Below, one piece after another: positions 37,425-46,401 of a stretch of 64,000 nucleotides of DNA. The stretch comes from Pelomonas sp. CA6 (GTDB taxonomy: Bacteria > Pseudomonadota > Gammaproteobacteria > Burkholderiales > Burkholderiaceae_C). The notes beneath the pieces were generated by a model that ran no database searches, was not told the origin of the DNA, and saw nothing but the letters and a program-made list of their open reading frames with translations. Position 1 is the first letter of the stretch. Every line of letters starts with the position of its first letter. The DNA is taken from the NCBI RefSeq assembly GCF_022549225.1, contig NZ_JAKZFD010000008.1:186001-250000 (forward strand), given 5' to 3'. The position numbers and the translations under genes are program-made.

Positions 37425-37931
37425 TCAGCGCGGTGCCGCCTGCCCCTGCGCCTCCGCGAGCAGCGCATGGCAGCGCTCCTCGTGCTGCGCGATCTCGGCC
37501 AGGGTCACCTGGATGTCATCCAGCTGCTGCTGCAGCTGGCGACGGTGCTGGGCCAGCACTTCCAGAAAAGCCTTGAGCTGGGGCACGGTGTCGGAGTGCG
37601 TGTCGTACATGTCGACCAGCTGCTTGATCTCCTGCAGCGCCAGGCCCAGGCGCTTGCCGCGCAGGGTCAGCTTCAGCCGGGTGCGGTCGCGGTAGGTATA
37701 GACGCGGTTGCGGCCGGCGCGCGCCGGGGTCAGCAGCCCCATGTCCTCGTAGAAACGGATCGCGCGCGGCGTGATGTCGAATTCCGCCGCCAGCTCGGTG
37801 ATGGTGTACAGCCGGCCGCCGCCCTGCGGCTCCGCGTCCGCCAGCGCTTCGTCCGGGCCGGCCTCCTGAGCCTGCAGGGCGGTGTCCGGCAGGGACTTGG
37901 CGGCGAGGGAGGCGTCGGAATCGGGGCTCAT
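37425..37931 (-). CDS. MerR family regulator, LiuR-like
   Basis: A 168-residue regulator. A 40-residue acidic N-terminal extension precedes the MerR HTH (LYTITELAAEFDITPRAIRFYEDMGLLTPARAG, then VYTYRDRTRLKLTLRGKRLGLALQEIKQLVDMYD) and a long coiled coil. This pattern is that of LiuR/IVD-type regulators of branched-chain amino-acid and acyl-CoA catabolism, and no metal-binding cysteines are present. The shared promoter region with the divergent metallo-beta-lactamase-fold gene holds a triplet of ACGT blocks resembling known LiuR sites. Its own start is 20 bases from those sites, so autoregulation is likely. Confidence 0.85.
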   Translation of the reverse strand: MSPDSDASLAAKSLPDTALQAQEAGPDEALADAEPQGGGRLYTITELAAEFDITPRAIRFYEDMGLLTPARAGRNRVYTYRDRTRLKLTLRGKRLGLALQEIKQLVDMYDTHSDTVPQLKAFLEVLAQHRRQLQQQLDDIQVTLAEIAQHEERCHALLAEAQGQAAPR

Positions 37932-37948
37932 GGCTACACTGAGGACAG

Positions 37949-37968
37949 TGACGTTAACGTAAACGTAA
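37949..37968. promoter_or_regulatory. Candidate LiuR-type operator (three ACGT blocks)
   Basis: ACGT occurs at 37951-37954, 37957-37960 and 37963-37966, each separated by two bases. The first two blocks form a perfect 10-bp palindrome. Adjacent overlapping dyads of this kind resemble the ACGT-NN-ACGT core of LiuR sites. It sits between the divergent MerR and MBL-fold genes, ten bases before the latter. Confidence 0.6.
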
Positions 37969-37978
37969 GTCTAAAGCC

Positions 37979-39061
37979 ATGGCCAATGCTCGTGAATCGG
38001 AATTGAACTACCCCTTGGGCGACACGCTGCCGGCCGTGGGGCAGGCGCTGGAGCTGCAGCCCGGCGTGCACTGGGTGCGCATGGGGCTGCCCTTCGCGTT
38101 GGACCACATCAACCTGTGGCTGCTGCGTGACCGCCTGGACGGGCGCGAGGGCTGGACGGTGGTGGACTGCGGCATCCACAGCGAGGCCACGCAAGCGGCC
38201 TGGGAGCAGGTGTTCGCGACCCAGCTGGACGGGCTGCCGGTGCTGCGCGTCGTCGTCACCCACTTCCATCCCGACCACATGGGACTGGCGCACTGGCTGA
38301 CCCAGCGCTGGAGCACGCCGGAACAGGCCTGCCGGCTCTGGATGAGCGCGACCGACTACAACCTGGCGCGCGTCGCGTCCTCGTCCACCGTGGGCATGGG
38401 CGGCGAGGCGGCCGCGGACTTCTTCGCTAGCCACGGACTGACCGACCCGGACTCGCAGGCCAAGATCCGCGCCCGCGCCAGCTACTACCCCGGCATGGTG
38501 CCGGCGATACCGGCGAGCTACCGCCGCCTGATGGACGGTCAGCGCCTGCGCATCGGCGCGCACGACTGGCACTGCATCGTCGGCTACGGCCACGCGCCGG
38601 AGCACATCAGCCTGTTCAGCGAGAGCCTGGGCCTGCTGATCTCCGGTGACATGCTGCTGCCGCGGATCTCGACCAATGTCTCGGTGGTGGACGTGGAGCC
38701 CGAGGCCGATCCGCTGACGCTCTACCTGGATTCGCTGCAGCGCCTCGCGGAGCTTCCCGAGCAGACCCTGGTGCTGCCCTCGCACGGCAAGCCCTTCCGC
38801 GGCCTGCAGGCGCGGCTGGCGCAGCTGCGCGAGCACCACGACGAGCGCCTGGACGAGGTGCTGCAGGCCTGCCGTGCCAAGCCCTGCCATGCGGCCGAGC
38901 TGCTGGCGCTGATGTTCAAGCGCCCGCTGGATCTGCACCAGACCACCTTCGCGATGGGCGAGGCGGTGGCGCATCTGAATGCGCTGTGGCTGGGGGGGCG
39001 GCTGGTGCGCGAGCGCGCGGCCGATGGCATCTACCGCTTCTCGGCGGTGCAGACGGCCTGA
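37979..39061 (+). CDS. Metallo-beta-lactamase-fold hydrolase
   Basis: A 360-residue MBL-fold enzyme. The metal ligands are THFHPDH, GYGHAPEHISL and SGDMLLP, with a later LPSHGKPF. A C-terminal helical domain (about 270-355) is of the winged-helix type seen in LACTB2-like and related MBL hydrolases. The substrate is unknown; control by a LiuR-like regulator suggests an acyl-CoA or branched-chain catabolism link, as thioester or lactone hydrolysis. The ATG at 37979 has no clear ribosome site and lies close behind the operator, so a very short leader is possible. Confidence 0.88.
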   Translation: MANARESELNYPLGDTLPAVGQALELQPGVHWVRMGLPFALDHINLWLLRDRLDGREGWTVVDCGIHSEATQAAWEQVFATQLDGLPVLRVVVTHFHPDHMGLAHWLTQRWSTPEQACRLWMSATDYNLARVASSSTVGMGGEAAADFFASHGLTDPDSQAKIRARASYYPGMVPAIPASYRRLMDGQRLRIGAHDWHCIVGYGHAPEHISLFSESLGLLISGDMLLPRISTNVSVVDVEPEADPLTLYLDSLQRLAELPEQTLVLPSHGKPFRGLQARLAQLREHHDERLDEVLQACRAKPCHAAELLALMFKRPLDLHQTTFAMGEAVAHLNALWLGGRLVRERAADGIYRFSAVQTA

Positions 39062-39072
39062 AGAAGACAAAT

Positions 39073-39103
39073 CCCGCCGCCCGGTACCGGGACGGCGGGT
39101 TTG
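39073..39103 (+). terminator. Rho-independent terminator after the MBL-fold gene
   Basis: A 12-bp GC-rich stem with one bulged A: CCCGCCGCCCGG (39073-39084), TA loop, and CCGGGACGGCGGG (39087-39099), followed by TTTGT. It starts 12 bases past the stop codon. Confidence 0.75.
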
Positions 39104-39288
39104 TGCCTTGTATCGCAGAGGCCCGGTCGCTGGGCTGGGCCACGGGCCATGCCGGGCGGCCGAACTCCAAAAAACTGCTTGAGTCGGGGGCGCTACTGCT
39201 TTGTGATGACAGCGTGCGGCGTCAAGTGTCCTCCTAGGAGGCATGCGCGACAAATCCCCCCAAAGGGGGTGTGCCCATGGGCGGCGGA
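39104..39288. other. Non-coding spacer with a 12-bp palindrome
   Basis: No credible gene. It contains a perfect palindrome CCTCCTAGGAGG at 39230-39241 and a C5-AAA-G5 hairpin at 39257-39269, which on the minus strand could help end the metalloprotease transcript. CTAG is normally rare in such genomes, which makes the palindrome stand out. I cannot assign a role. Confidence 0.5.
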
Positions 39289-40170
39289 TCAGGGGCCCAG
39301 ATGGGGCAGCACCGCATGGCGCAGGCGCTCGCGGGCCGACTCGTAGTCGGGATAGACCGACTGCACCACGGCCCAGAAGCGCGGGCTGTGGTTCATCTCG
39401 CGCAGATGGGCCAGTTCGTGCGCCACCACGTAGTCGATCAGCCCGGGCGGGAAGTGGATCAGGCGCCAGTTGAGGCGGATCATGCCCTTCGCGCTGGCGC
39501 TGCCCCAGCGCGTCTGCGCCGACGACAGGCGCAGCCCCGCCATCACCACGCCCAGCTGCGGCGCGAAATGCCGGCACCGTGCCTCGAACAGCGCGCGCGC
39601 GCGCGCCTGCAGCCACAGGAGCACGGCCTCGCGGATCTGCTCGGGCCCGGCTTGCTGGCTCAGGCCGAGATAGAGCGTGCGCCGCGCCACGCTGTCCAGG
39701 GTGGCCTGGACATGGCTCTCGCCATCGTCCAGCCGGGCGCCGCCCGGCGCCAGCTTGGGGTCCAGCACCACGATCAGCGGCTCCCCCAGATAGGGCAGGC
39801 TGCAGCCGTCGCCCCAGGCGATGTTCAGCGCCTCGCTGCGGCGCGCACGCTCGCGCTGCTCGTGCAGCTTGCGCAGGATCCAGTCGCCCTTTTGCTGCAG
39901 CGCGCGGTCGATCTCGGCGATGCTGACCCATTTGGGCGCCGACACGCGCAAGCCCTGCTCGCTGACGGTAAAGCCGATGGAGCGGCGGCGCGCGCGGCGC
40001 AGCTCGTAGCCCACCGCCTGTCCCTGCAGCAGCACCTGGCGGCCCGGGCAGGATGGCGACGGCGGCCGCGCGGGCGCCGGGGTCGGCTCGGGGGCCGGTT
40101 CAGGGTCGAACAACGACAGCTGGGCCTTCCTGAACAGTCCGGCCAGCCCTCGCAGCTTGGGGGTGAGCAT
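39289..40170 (-). CDS. YgjP/SprT-like zinc metallopeptidase domain protein (DUF45)
   Basis: A 293-residue cytoplasmic protein. The C-terminal zinc motif HELAHLREMNHSPRFW gives HExxH with a downstream histidine, and is preceded by RWGSASAKGMIRLNWRLIHFPPGLIDYVVAHEL, the DUF45/M48-like signature. The N-terminal part has RRSIGFTVSEQGLRVSAPKWVS, typical of the same family. Biological substrates are unknown. It lies 42 bases downstream of the acyltransferase gene and is probably the last gene of the corC-lnt-glyQS-gmhB-plsC run. A Pro/Ala-rich stretch at residues 24-40 is a linker. Confidence 0.9.
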   Translation of the reverse strand: MLTPKLRGLAGLFRKAQLSLFDPEPAPEPTPAPARPPSPSCPGRQVLLQGQAVGYELRRARRRSIGFTVSEQGLRVSAPKWVSIAEIDRALQQKGDWILRKLHEQRERARRSEALNIAWGDGCSLPYLGEPLIVVLDPKLAPGGARLDDGESHVQATLDSVARRTLYLGLSQQAGPEQIREAVLLWLQARARALFEARCRHFAPQLGVVMAGLRLSSAQTRWGSASAKGMIRLNWRLIHFPPGLIDYVVAHELAHLREMNHSPRFWAVVQSVYPDYESARERLRHAVLPHLGP

Positions 40171-40212
40171 GGGGCCGCAGTGTAATCAAGCGGCCCCAGC
40201 GCCGGGCTGGTT

Positions 40213-41007
40213 TCACAGAGGCGCGGGAGCCGGCGCCGCGCGCGGCGCCGGGGCCGCGCCGGCCGGATAGGCCTCCGGGTCCAGGCGGCGCATCTCGGCC
40301 TCGATCCAGGACTCGACCTCGCGCATCAGCCCGGCCGCGTCGCGCCCGGTGCTGGGGATGGGCCGGCCGATGGAGACGTCGATCGTGCCGGGCCGCAGCA
40401 GAAAGCTCTTGCGCGGCCAGCAGCGCGCCGAACTGACGGCAATGGGCACGACCGGCTGGCCGGTGGCGACCGCGAGCCGGGTGCCCCCGGTCTTGTAGTC
40501 GCCCTGGCTGCCGCGCGCGACCCGGGTGCCCTCGGGGAACATGATCACCCAGTTGCCCTGGCGGGCCAGGCGCTTGCCCTGCGCGGCGACCAGGTTCCAG
40601 GCCTCGGAGCGCTTGCGCCGGTCGATGTGCACCATGTCCAGCCGCGCCATGGCCCAGCCGAAGAAGGGGATGTAGATCAGCTCGCGCTTGAACACATAGG
40701 CCAGCGGGTGGCTCATCAGCGTCGGGAAGGCGAAGGTCTCCCAGGTGCTCTGGTGCTTGGACAGCAGAATCACCGCGGAACGATGGTCCTCGCGCGTGGG
40801 CAGGTGCTCCATGCCCTGCACGCGCCAGTGCACGCCGCAGATCGCGCGCGCGCCCCAGATCGCCAGGCGCAACCAGCCCACGCACATCCAGTACAGCCGC
40901 GTCGCGTCGAGGAAGAGCGAGGCCAGCACCACGGCCGTGCCCCAGGGAATCACGGTGACGGTAAGAAAGACGACGTAGACGGCGGAACGCAGCGCGGCAA
41001 ACAACAT
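40213..41007 (-). CDS. plsC: 1-acyl-sn-glycerol-3-phosphate acyltransferase (PlsC-type)
   Basis: A 264-residue membrane enzyme. An N-terminal hydrophobic segment (VYVVFLTVTVIPWGTAVVLASLF) is followed by the acyltransferase motifs KHQSTWE (motif I, H-x4 acidic), FFGWAMARLDMVHIDR (motif II region), FPEGTRVARG (motif III) and VVPIAV (motif IV). It would acylate lysophosphatidic acid in phospholipid synthesis. Its ATG shares one base with the gmhB stop (TGATG), so it is translationally coupled. The C-terminal Ala/Pro tail is non-conserved. Confidence 0.9.
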   Translation of the reverse strand: MLFAALRSAVYVVFLTVTVIPWGTAVVLASLFLDATRLYWMCVGWLRLAIWGARAICGVHWRVQGMEHLPTREDHRSAVILLSKHQSTWETFAFPTLMSHPLAYVFKRELIYIPFFGWAMARLDMVHIDRRKRSEAWNLVAAQGKRLARQGNWVIMFPEGTRVARGSQGDYKTGGTRLAVATGQPVVPIAVSSARCWPRKSFLLRPGTIDVSIGRPIPSTGRDAAGLMREVESWIEAEMRRLDPEAYPAGAAPAPRAAPAPAPL

Positions 41008-41657
41008 CAGGCCAGGTCTCCGGGACCGGTATCGGGGGGCAAGGCGGTGCCGCGCGCGTCGGCGCGCGCGCGGCGGTCCAGCTGGATCACATGTTCGGCG
41101 AAGGCGGCCAGGTCGGCATGCAGCCGGGCCCCGGGAACCTGGGCGATGGCGGCCTGCAGCTGCGCCTCGTCCACCGTGCCCAGCCGCTCGCTGCGCAGCA
41201 GGTGGGGGATGCAGCCGGCGGCCTGCGCGGTCTGCAGGTCCTTCACGCTGGCGCCCACCATGTGCACCTGGGCCAGTTCGACACCGAAGCGCTCGCCGAT
41301 CTGTTCGATCAGCCCGGGCAGCGGCTTGCGGCAGCTGCAGTTTTCCTCGGGCGCATGGGGGCAGAAGAAGGCGGCGTCCAGGCGCCCGCCCTTCTCGGCC
41401 AGCAGCTGGTTCAGGCGCAGGTGCACCGCGTTCAGGCCGGCCATGTCCAGCAGGCCGCGGCCGATGCCGGGCTGGTTGGTGGCCATCACCGTGTGCCAGC
41501 CGGCATGGTTGAGCCGGGCGACGGCCTCCAGCGCCCCGGGCAGCGGCTCCAGCTCCTCCGGCGACTTCACATGGTCGTCGCGGTAGCGGTTGAGCGTGCC
41601 GTCGCGGCCAAGAATGACCAGCTTCATGCCATGGCTGTGGTCGGAACGCGCGGGCAT
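41007..41657 (-). CDS. gmhB: GmhB-like D-glycero-D-manno-heptose 1,7-bisphosphate 7-phosphatase homologue lacking key acidic residues
   Basis: A 216-residue HAD-family protein in the usual lnt-glyQS-gmhB-plsC context. The GmhB zinc loop is intact (CPHAPEENCSCRKP) and motif II is ATNQPGIGRG. Motif I reads VILGRDGTLN, with Gly17 where the nucleophilic aspartate of DRDGT is expected. Motif IV reads VGASVKDLQ, with Ala where GDxxxD has its first aspartate. Activity is therefore in doubt, although the context suggests a role in heptose or lipopolysaccharide precursor synthesis. GAGGT precedes the ATG at 41657; a second start at 41627 (MKLVIL) fits family length better. Confidence 0.82.
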   Translation of the reverse strand: MPARSDHSHGMKLVILGRDGTLNRYRDDHVKSPEELEPLPGALEAVARLNHAGWHTVMATNQPGIGRGLLDMAGLNAVHLRLNQLLAEKGGRLDAAFFCPHAPEENCSCRKPLPGLIEQIGERFGVELAQVHMVGASVKDLQTAQAAGCIPHLLRSERLGTVDEAQLQAAIAQVPGARLHADLAAFAEHVIQLDRRARADARGTALPPDTGPGDLA

Positions 41658-41670
41658 GGCGTCAGCGACC

Positions 41671-43812
41671 TCAGGCGGCCAGGCGGGCCAGGTCGGCGAC
41701 GCGGTTCATCGCCGCATGCAACCGGTTCAGCAGCGCCTGGCGGTTGGCGCGCAGCGCGGCGTCGTCGGCATTGACCATCACGCCATCGAAGAAGGCGTCG
41801 ACCGGCGCCTTCAGCTGCGCCAGCGCCTTCAGCGAGCCGGCGTAGTCGTGTTGCTCGAACAGCGCATCGGCCTGTGGCTGCACCTGCTCGATCGCGGCGG
41901 CCAGCGCCTGCTCGGCCGGCTCCTTCAGCAGCGCGGCGTCAATGGCGGTGGGCAGCGTGCCCTCGATCTTCTTCAGGATGTTGGCCACACGCTTGTTCGC
42001 CGCGGCCAGCGACGCGGCCTCGGGCAGCGCGGCGAAGGAGCGCACGGCCTCCAGCCGGCGCGGCACATCGCCCAGGCGCACCGGGTTCAGGCCCAGCACC
42101 GCGTCGACCTCCTGCGCGCTGTAGCCCTGGTCGCGCAGGCTGACCGCCAGGCGGTCGGCGAAGAAGGTGAGCAGGGCCTCGCCCGGATCCGTGATCAGCT
42201 CGCCGAAAGCCGGCAGCGCGGCCTGGATCAGCGCCGGCAGGTCCAGCGGCAGGTTCTTTTCGACCAGGATGCGGATCACACCCAGCGCATGGCGGCGCAG
42301 CGCGAAGGGGTCCTTGTCGCCGGTGGGCAGCTGGCCGATGCCGAACAGGCCGACCAGGGTCTCCAGCTTGTCGGCCAGCGCGACCACGGTGCCGGTGTGG
42401 TTGCGCGGCAGCGCGTCGCCGGCGAAGCGGGGCTTGTAGTGGTCCTCGATGGCGATCGCGACGCCGTCGCGCAGGCCCTCATGGCGGGCGTAATAAGCGC
42501 CCATGATGCCTTGCAGCTCGGGGAATTCGCCCACCATGTCGGTCAGCAGGTCGGCCTTGGCCAGCAGCGCGGCCTGCTGCACCTTGCTGTCCAGCACCTC
42601 GAACTCGTCCTTGGCGTCCACCGTGTAGGGCACGGTGGCCATGCGCAGCAGATTGACGATGGCATGGGCGATGGCGCGCACGCGCTCGGTGCGCTCGCCC
42701 TGGGTGCCCAGCTTGCCGTGGTAGACCACCTTGGCAAGACCTGGCACGCGCTCGGCCAGGGTCTTCTTGCGGTCCTGGTCGAAGAAGAACTTGGCGTCGG
42801 CCAGGCGCGGGCGCACAACGCGCTCGTTGCCCTGGATCACCGCGCTGGCATCGGCCGGGCGGATGTTGCTGACCACCAGGAAGCGGTGCGTCAGCTTGCC
42901 CTGCGCGTCCAGCAGCGGGAAGTACTTCTGGTTGGCCTTCATCGTCAGGATCAGGCACTCCTGCGGCACGGCCAGGAACTCGGGCTCGAACTGGCAGCTC
43001 AGCACCTGGGGCTGCTCGACCAGCGCGGTCACCTCGTCCAGCAGCTCCGGTGCGTCGATGGGCTGCAGCCCCAGCGGCGCGGCCGCGGCCTGCAGCTGAC
43101 GCTGGATCTCGGCGCGGCGCTCGTCGAAGGACGCGATCACCGCGCCCTGCTCGCGCAGCTGCGTCGCATAGGCGTCGGCATCGGTCAGCTCAATGGTCGC
43201 GGACCTGGCCTCGAAGCGATGGCCCAGCGTCGTGCGGCCGGCCTCCAGGCCCAGCGCGGTCACCGGCACCACGTCGGCGCCATGCAGCGCGACCAGGCGG
43301 TGCGCGGGGCGGACGAACTTCACGTCGGTCCAGCCGTCGGCCAGCTGGTAGCTCATCACCTTGGGAATGGGCAGCTTGGCCAGGGTCTCGTCCAAGGCCT
43401 TTTGCAGGCCTTGCGCCAGCGTCGCGCCGGGGACCACGGAGTCCAGGAACAGCGCCTCGGCCTTGCCATCCATCGCGCGCTTGAGCTGCGCCACGGCGGA
43501 GGCGTCGGCGCCCACCGCGGCCAGCTTCTTCAGCAGCGCGGGCGTGGGCTGGCCGGCGGCGTCCAGCGCCACGGCCACCGGCATCAGCTTCTGCTGCAGC
43601 GCGCGGTCGGCCGCCTTGGCCGCCACGGCGCTGAGGTGCACCGCCAGGCGGCGCGGCGACGCAAAAGGCGTGACCACGGCATCGGCGGGGGCCAGGCCTT
43701 GCGCCTTCAGGCTGTCGGCCAGCACCGCGGCGAAGGACTCGCCCAGCTTCTTGAGCGCCTTGGGCGGCAGCTCTTCGACGAACAGTTCAACCAGCAGGTT
43801 CTTGGCACTCAT
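41671..43812 (-). CDS. glyS: Glycine--tRNA ligase beta subunit
   Basis: A 713-residue beta chain of the alpha2-beta2 bacterial glycyl-tRNA synthetase. It begins [24 protein letters not shown] and contains [70 protein letters not shown] and YKPRF-type segments, all conserved in GlyS. A C-terminal anticodon-binding (DALR-like) region ends the protein. It binds tRNA and supports the alpha subunit. The start overlaps the glyQ stop by four bases. Confidence 0.97.
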   Translation of the reverse strand: MSAKNLLVELFVEELPPKALKKLGESFAAVLADSLKAQGLAPADAVVTPFASPRRLAVHLSAVAAKAADRALQQKLMPVAVALDAAGQPTPALLKKLAAVGADASAVAQLKRAMDGKAEALFLDSVVPGATLAQGLQKALDETLAKLPIPKVMSYQLADGWTDVKFVRPAHRLVALHGADVVPVTALGLEAGRTTLGHRFEARSATIELTDADAYATQLREQGAVIASFDERRAEIQRQLQAAAAPLGLQPIDAPELLDEVTALVEQPQVLSCQFEPEFLAVPQECLILTMKANQKYFPLLDAQGKLTHRFLVVSNIRPADASAVIQGNERVVRPRLADAKFFFDQDRKKTLAERVPGLAKVVYHGKLGTQGERTERVRAIAHAIVNLLRMATVPYTVDAKDEFEVLDSKVQQAALLAKADLLTDMVGEFPELQGIMGAYYARHEGLRDGVAIAIEDHYKPRFAGDALPRNHTGTVVALADKLETLVGLFGIGQLPTGDKDPFALRRHALGVIRILVEKNLPLDLPALIQAALPAFGELITDPGEALLTFFADRLAVSLRDQGYSAQEVDAVLGLNPVRLGDVPRRLEAVRSFAALPEAASLAAANKRVANILKKIEGTLPTAIDAALLKEPAEQALAAAIEQVQPQADALFEQHDYAGSLKALAQLKAPVDAFFDGVMVNADDAALRANRQALLNRLHAAMNRVADLARLAA

Positions 43813-44765
43813 GCTTGGGCCGCCTTCTTCTTTTCGTTGTCCTTCTCGATGCGGGCGAGCACCTCGTCCGCCCAGGCCTTGGGCGCCATCGGGAAGCCCA
43901 GGCGCGCCCGGCTGTCCACATAGCCTTGCGCCACCGCGCGCGCCAGGTTGCGGATGCGGCCGATATAGGCGGCGCGCTCGGTCACGCTGATCGCGCCACG
44001 CGCGTCCAGCAGGTTGAAGGTGTGCGCGGCTTTGAGCAGCTGCTCGTAGGCGGGCAGCGCCAGCTGCTGCTCCATCAGGTGCTTGGACTGTTTCTCATGC
44101 GCGGAGAAGGCGCCGAGCAGGAATTCCACGTCGCTGTGCTCGAAGTTGTAGGTCGATTGTTCGACCTCGTTCTGGTGGAACACATCGCCATAGGTGATGT
44201 CGGGCGCGCCGTTGCGGCCCTCGACATAGACCAGGTCGTACACCGATTCTTTGCCCTGCAGATACATCGCCAGGCGTTCCAGGCCATAGGTGATCTCGCC
44301 GGTGATGGGCTTGCAGTCGATGCCGCCGACCTGCTGGAAGTAGGTGAACTGGGTCACTTCCATGCCATTGAGCCAGACCTCCCAGCCCAGACCCCAGCAG
44401 CCCAGCGTGGGGTTCTCCCAGTCGTCCTCGACGAAGCGCACGTCGTTCTTCTTCAGGTCGAAGCCCAGCGCCTCCAGCGAGCCCAGGTAGAGCTCCAGGA
44501 TGTTGGCCGGCGCGGGCTTGAGCACCACCTGGAATTGGTAGTAGTGCTGCAGTCGGTTGGGGTTCTCGCCGTAGCGGCCGTCCTTGGGGCGGCGGCTGGG
44601 CTGGACATAGGCGGCATTCCAGGGCTCGGGACCCAGGGCGCGCAGGAAGGTGGCGGTATGGCTGGTGCCGGCACCGACCTCCATGTCATAGGGCTGCAGC
44701 AGGGCGCAGCCTTGCTTGGACCAGTATTCCTGCAGGCGAAGAATCAGTTGCTGGAAGCTCAGCAT
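43809..44765 (-). CDS. glyQ: Glycine--tRNA ligase alpha subunit
   Basis: A 318-residue class II synthetase catalytic subunit. It starts [20 protein letters not shown], then [39 protein letters not shown] and [22 protein letters not shown], which are near-invariant in GlyQ. The ATG at 44765 matches homologues; another ATG two codons upstream (44771) is possible. No Shine-Dalgarno is evident, so translation may depend on coupling to the upstream lnt transcript, 64 bases away. The C-terminal [11 protein letters not shown] tail is charged. Confidence 0.97.
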   Translation of the reverse strand: MLSFQQLILRLQEYWSKQGCALLQPYDMEVGAGTSHTATFLRALGPEPWNAAYVQPSRRPKDGRYGENPNRLQHYYQFQVVLKPAPANILELYLGSLEALGFDLKKNDVRFVEDDWENPTLGCWGLGWEVWLNGMEVTQFTYFQQVGGIDCKPITGEITYGLERLAMYLQGKESVYDLVYVEGRNGAPDITYGDVFHQNEVEQSTYNFEHSDVEFLLGAFSAHEKQSKHLMEQQLALPAYEQLLKAAHTFNLLDARGAISVTERAAYIGRIRNLARAVAQGYVDSRARLGFPMAPKAWADEVLARIEKDNEKKKAAQA

Positions 44766-44829
44766 GGGCATCAGGCGTTGGCCTCGGACATTGAGGAAGC
44801 GCCCGATTCTACGGGCCGCCCGCCCACCC

Positions 44830-46401
44830 TCAGCCCTGGAAGGGCCCCCTCTTGCGGGCTTGCAACAGCCCGCACGCCAGCCCCAGCAGCGCCAGGCCCC
44901 ACAGCGGCCACAGCTGCAGGCGCGACAGCCAGCGCGCATAAGGCGTCTCGCCGCGCCGGCCGCGCACCTCGACCTCCAGCACGCCTTGCTGCTCGACCGG
45001 CAGCCGGGCCAGCACCTGGCCACGGTGATCCACCAGCGCGGTCGCGCCGGTGTTGGTGGAGCGCACCACCGGGCGCTGGAACTCCAGCGCGCGCATCTGC
45101 GAGAACTGCAGATGCTGGTCCTGCACCATGCGCGGGCCGAACCAGGCCAGGTTGCTGGCGTTGACGAAGACGGTGGCGGCCGCCTCGCCCTGGTCCAGCG
45201 CGCTGGCGACCACGTCCTCGCCGAACAGGTCCTCATAGCAGATCAGCGGCCGCAGCCGCTGGCCGCCCAGCGCCAGCGCGCGCTGGTGCTGGCCGCGGGC
45301 CTGGTCGTCCATCGGGATGCGCATCATGCGCACGAACCAGCCGAAGCCCGGCGGGATGAACTCACCAAAGGGCAGCAGGTGGCGCTTGCCATAGACATAG
45401 GGCGTTTGCGCGCCCAGCGCCACCATGGAGTTGACATAGCCCTGCTGCTCATCGCCGACGAAGCTGCCCAGCAGCAGCGGCCGTTGCGCCGCCGCGCGCT
45501 GCAGTCGTTCGAGGTAGTCCGTATCGAGGTAGGCCAGCGGGATGGGCACCACCGATTCCGGCGTGATCACCAGCTCGCCGCGCGCGGATTCGATCTGCCG
45601 CGCCAGCAGGTCCAGGTTGCGGTCCCACAGCGCGCGGTCGAACTTCTGCCCTTGCGGCACATTGGGCTGGACCAGCGAGACGCGCAGCCCGCCGGCGTCC
45701 TCGCTGAAGTCCTGCGGCAGCAGCCACAGCGCCAGGGCCAGCGCCCCCAGCAGCGCGGCGAGGCCGGCCGGCGGAGGCACCGCGGCCCGCGCGGCGCGGC
45801 GGCGCGGCTCGCGCCCCCCGACGAGCGCCCAGGCCAGCGCCGCCGCCAGCAGCGCGGCGACGAAGGCGATGCCGTACACCCCCACCCAGGGCGCCAGCCG
45901 CGCCAGCGGGCCGGCCGCATGGGCATAGCCGCTGGACAGCCATGGGAAACCGGAGAAGAGCTGGGCACGCAGCAGTTCCGCGCCCAGCCAGGCGGCGGCC
46001 AGCTGCGGCACCCGCCAGCCGCCCCGCGCCGGCCGGAGCGCCGCCAGCCCCAGCGCCAGCGCGTAGTACAGCGACAGAAACGCCGCCAGCAGCCCCACGG
46101 CCAGCGCCGCCAGCGGCGCCGGGATATGGCCGAAGTCGTGCATGCTGATGTACAGCCACCACAGCCCCGAGGCCAGCCAGCCCAGGCCGAAGGCAAAGCC
46201 GCGCCCGGCCGCCGCGCGCACCGGCGCGCGCCAGACGGCCGCGAACAACCAGGCCAGCGCCAGCGGCTGCAGCCACCAGGCCGGGCTTGGAGAAAAGGAC
46301 GCGGTGTGCAGGACGCCGGCCAGCAGCAAGGCCCAGGGCGAGGCCAGCCAGCGCGGCAGGCCCGGCTCAGGGCCGGCGCCCAGGGAGAGAGCGCCGCGCA
46401 T
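44830..46401 (-). CDS. lnt: Apolipoprotein N-acyltransferase
   Basis: A 523-residue inner-membrane enzyme that adds the third acyl chain to lipoproteins. About seven hydrophobic segments fill the first 210 residues, followed by a periplasmic nitrilase-like domain. The Glu-Lys-Cys triad is visible in TPESVVP (Glu), [12 protein letters not shown] (Lys) and ICYEDLF (Cys). A final membrane helix near the C-terminus ends with ARKRGP. Its ATG shares one base with the corC stop. This corC-lnt order is standard in betaproteobacteria. Confidence 0.95.
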   Translation of the reverse strand: MRGALSLGAGPEPGLPRWLASPWALLLAGVLHTASFSPSPAWWLQPLALAWLFAAVWRAPVRAAAGRGFAFGLGWLASGLWWLYISMHDFGHIPAPLAALAVGLLAAFLSLYYALALGLAALRPARGGWRVPQLAAAWLGAELLRAQLFSGFPWLSSGYAHAAGPLARLAPWVGVYGIAFVAALLAAALAWALVGGREPRRRAARAAVPPPAGLAALLGALALALWLLPQDFSEDAGGLRVSLVQPNVPQGQKFDRALWDRNLDLLARQIESARGELVITPESVVPIPLAYLDTDYLERLQRAAAQRPLLLGSFVGDEQQGYVNSMVALGAQTPYVYGKRHLLPFGEFIPPGFGWFVRMMRIPMDDQARGQHQRALALGGQRLRPLICYEDLFGEDVVASALDQGEAAATVFVNASNLAWFGPRMVQDQHLQFSQMRALEFQRPVVRSTNTGATALVDHRGQVLARLPVEQQGVLEVEVRGRRGETPYARWLSRLQLWPLWGLALLGLACGLLQARKRGPFQG

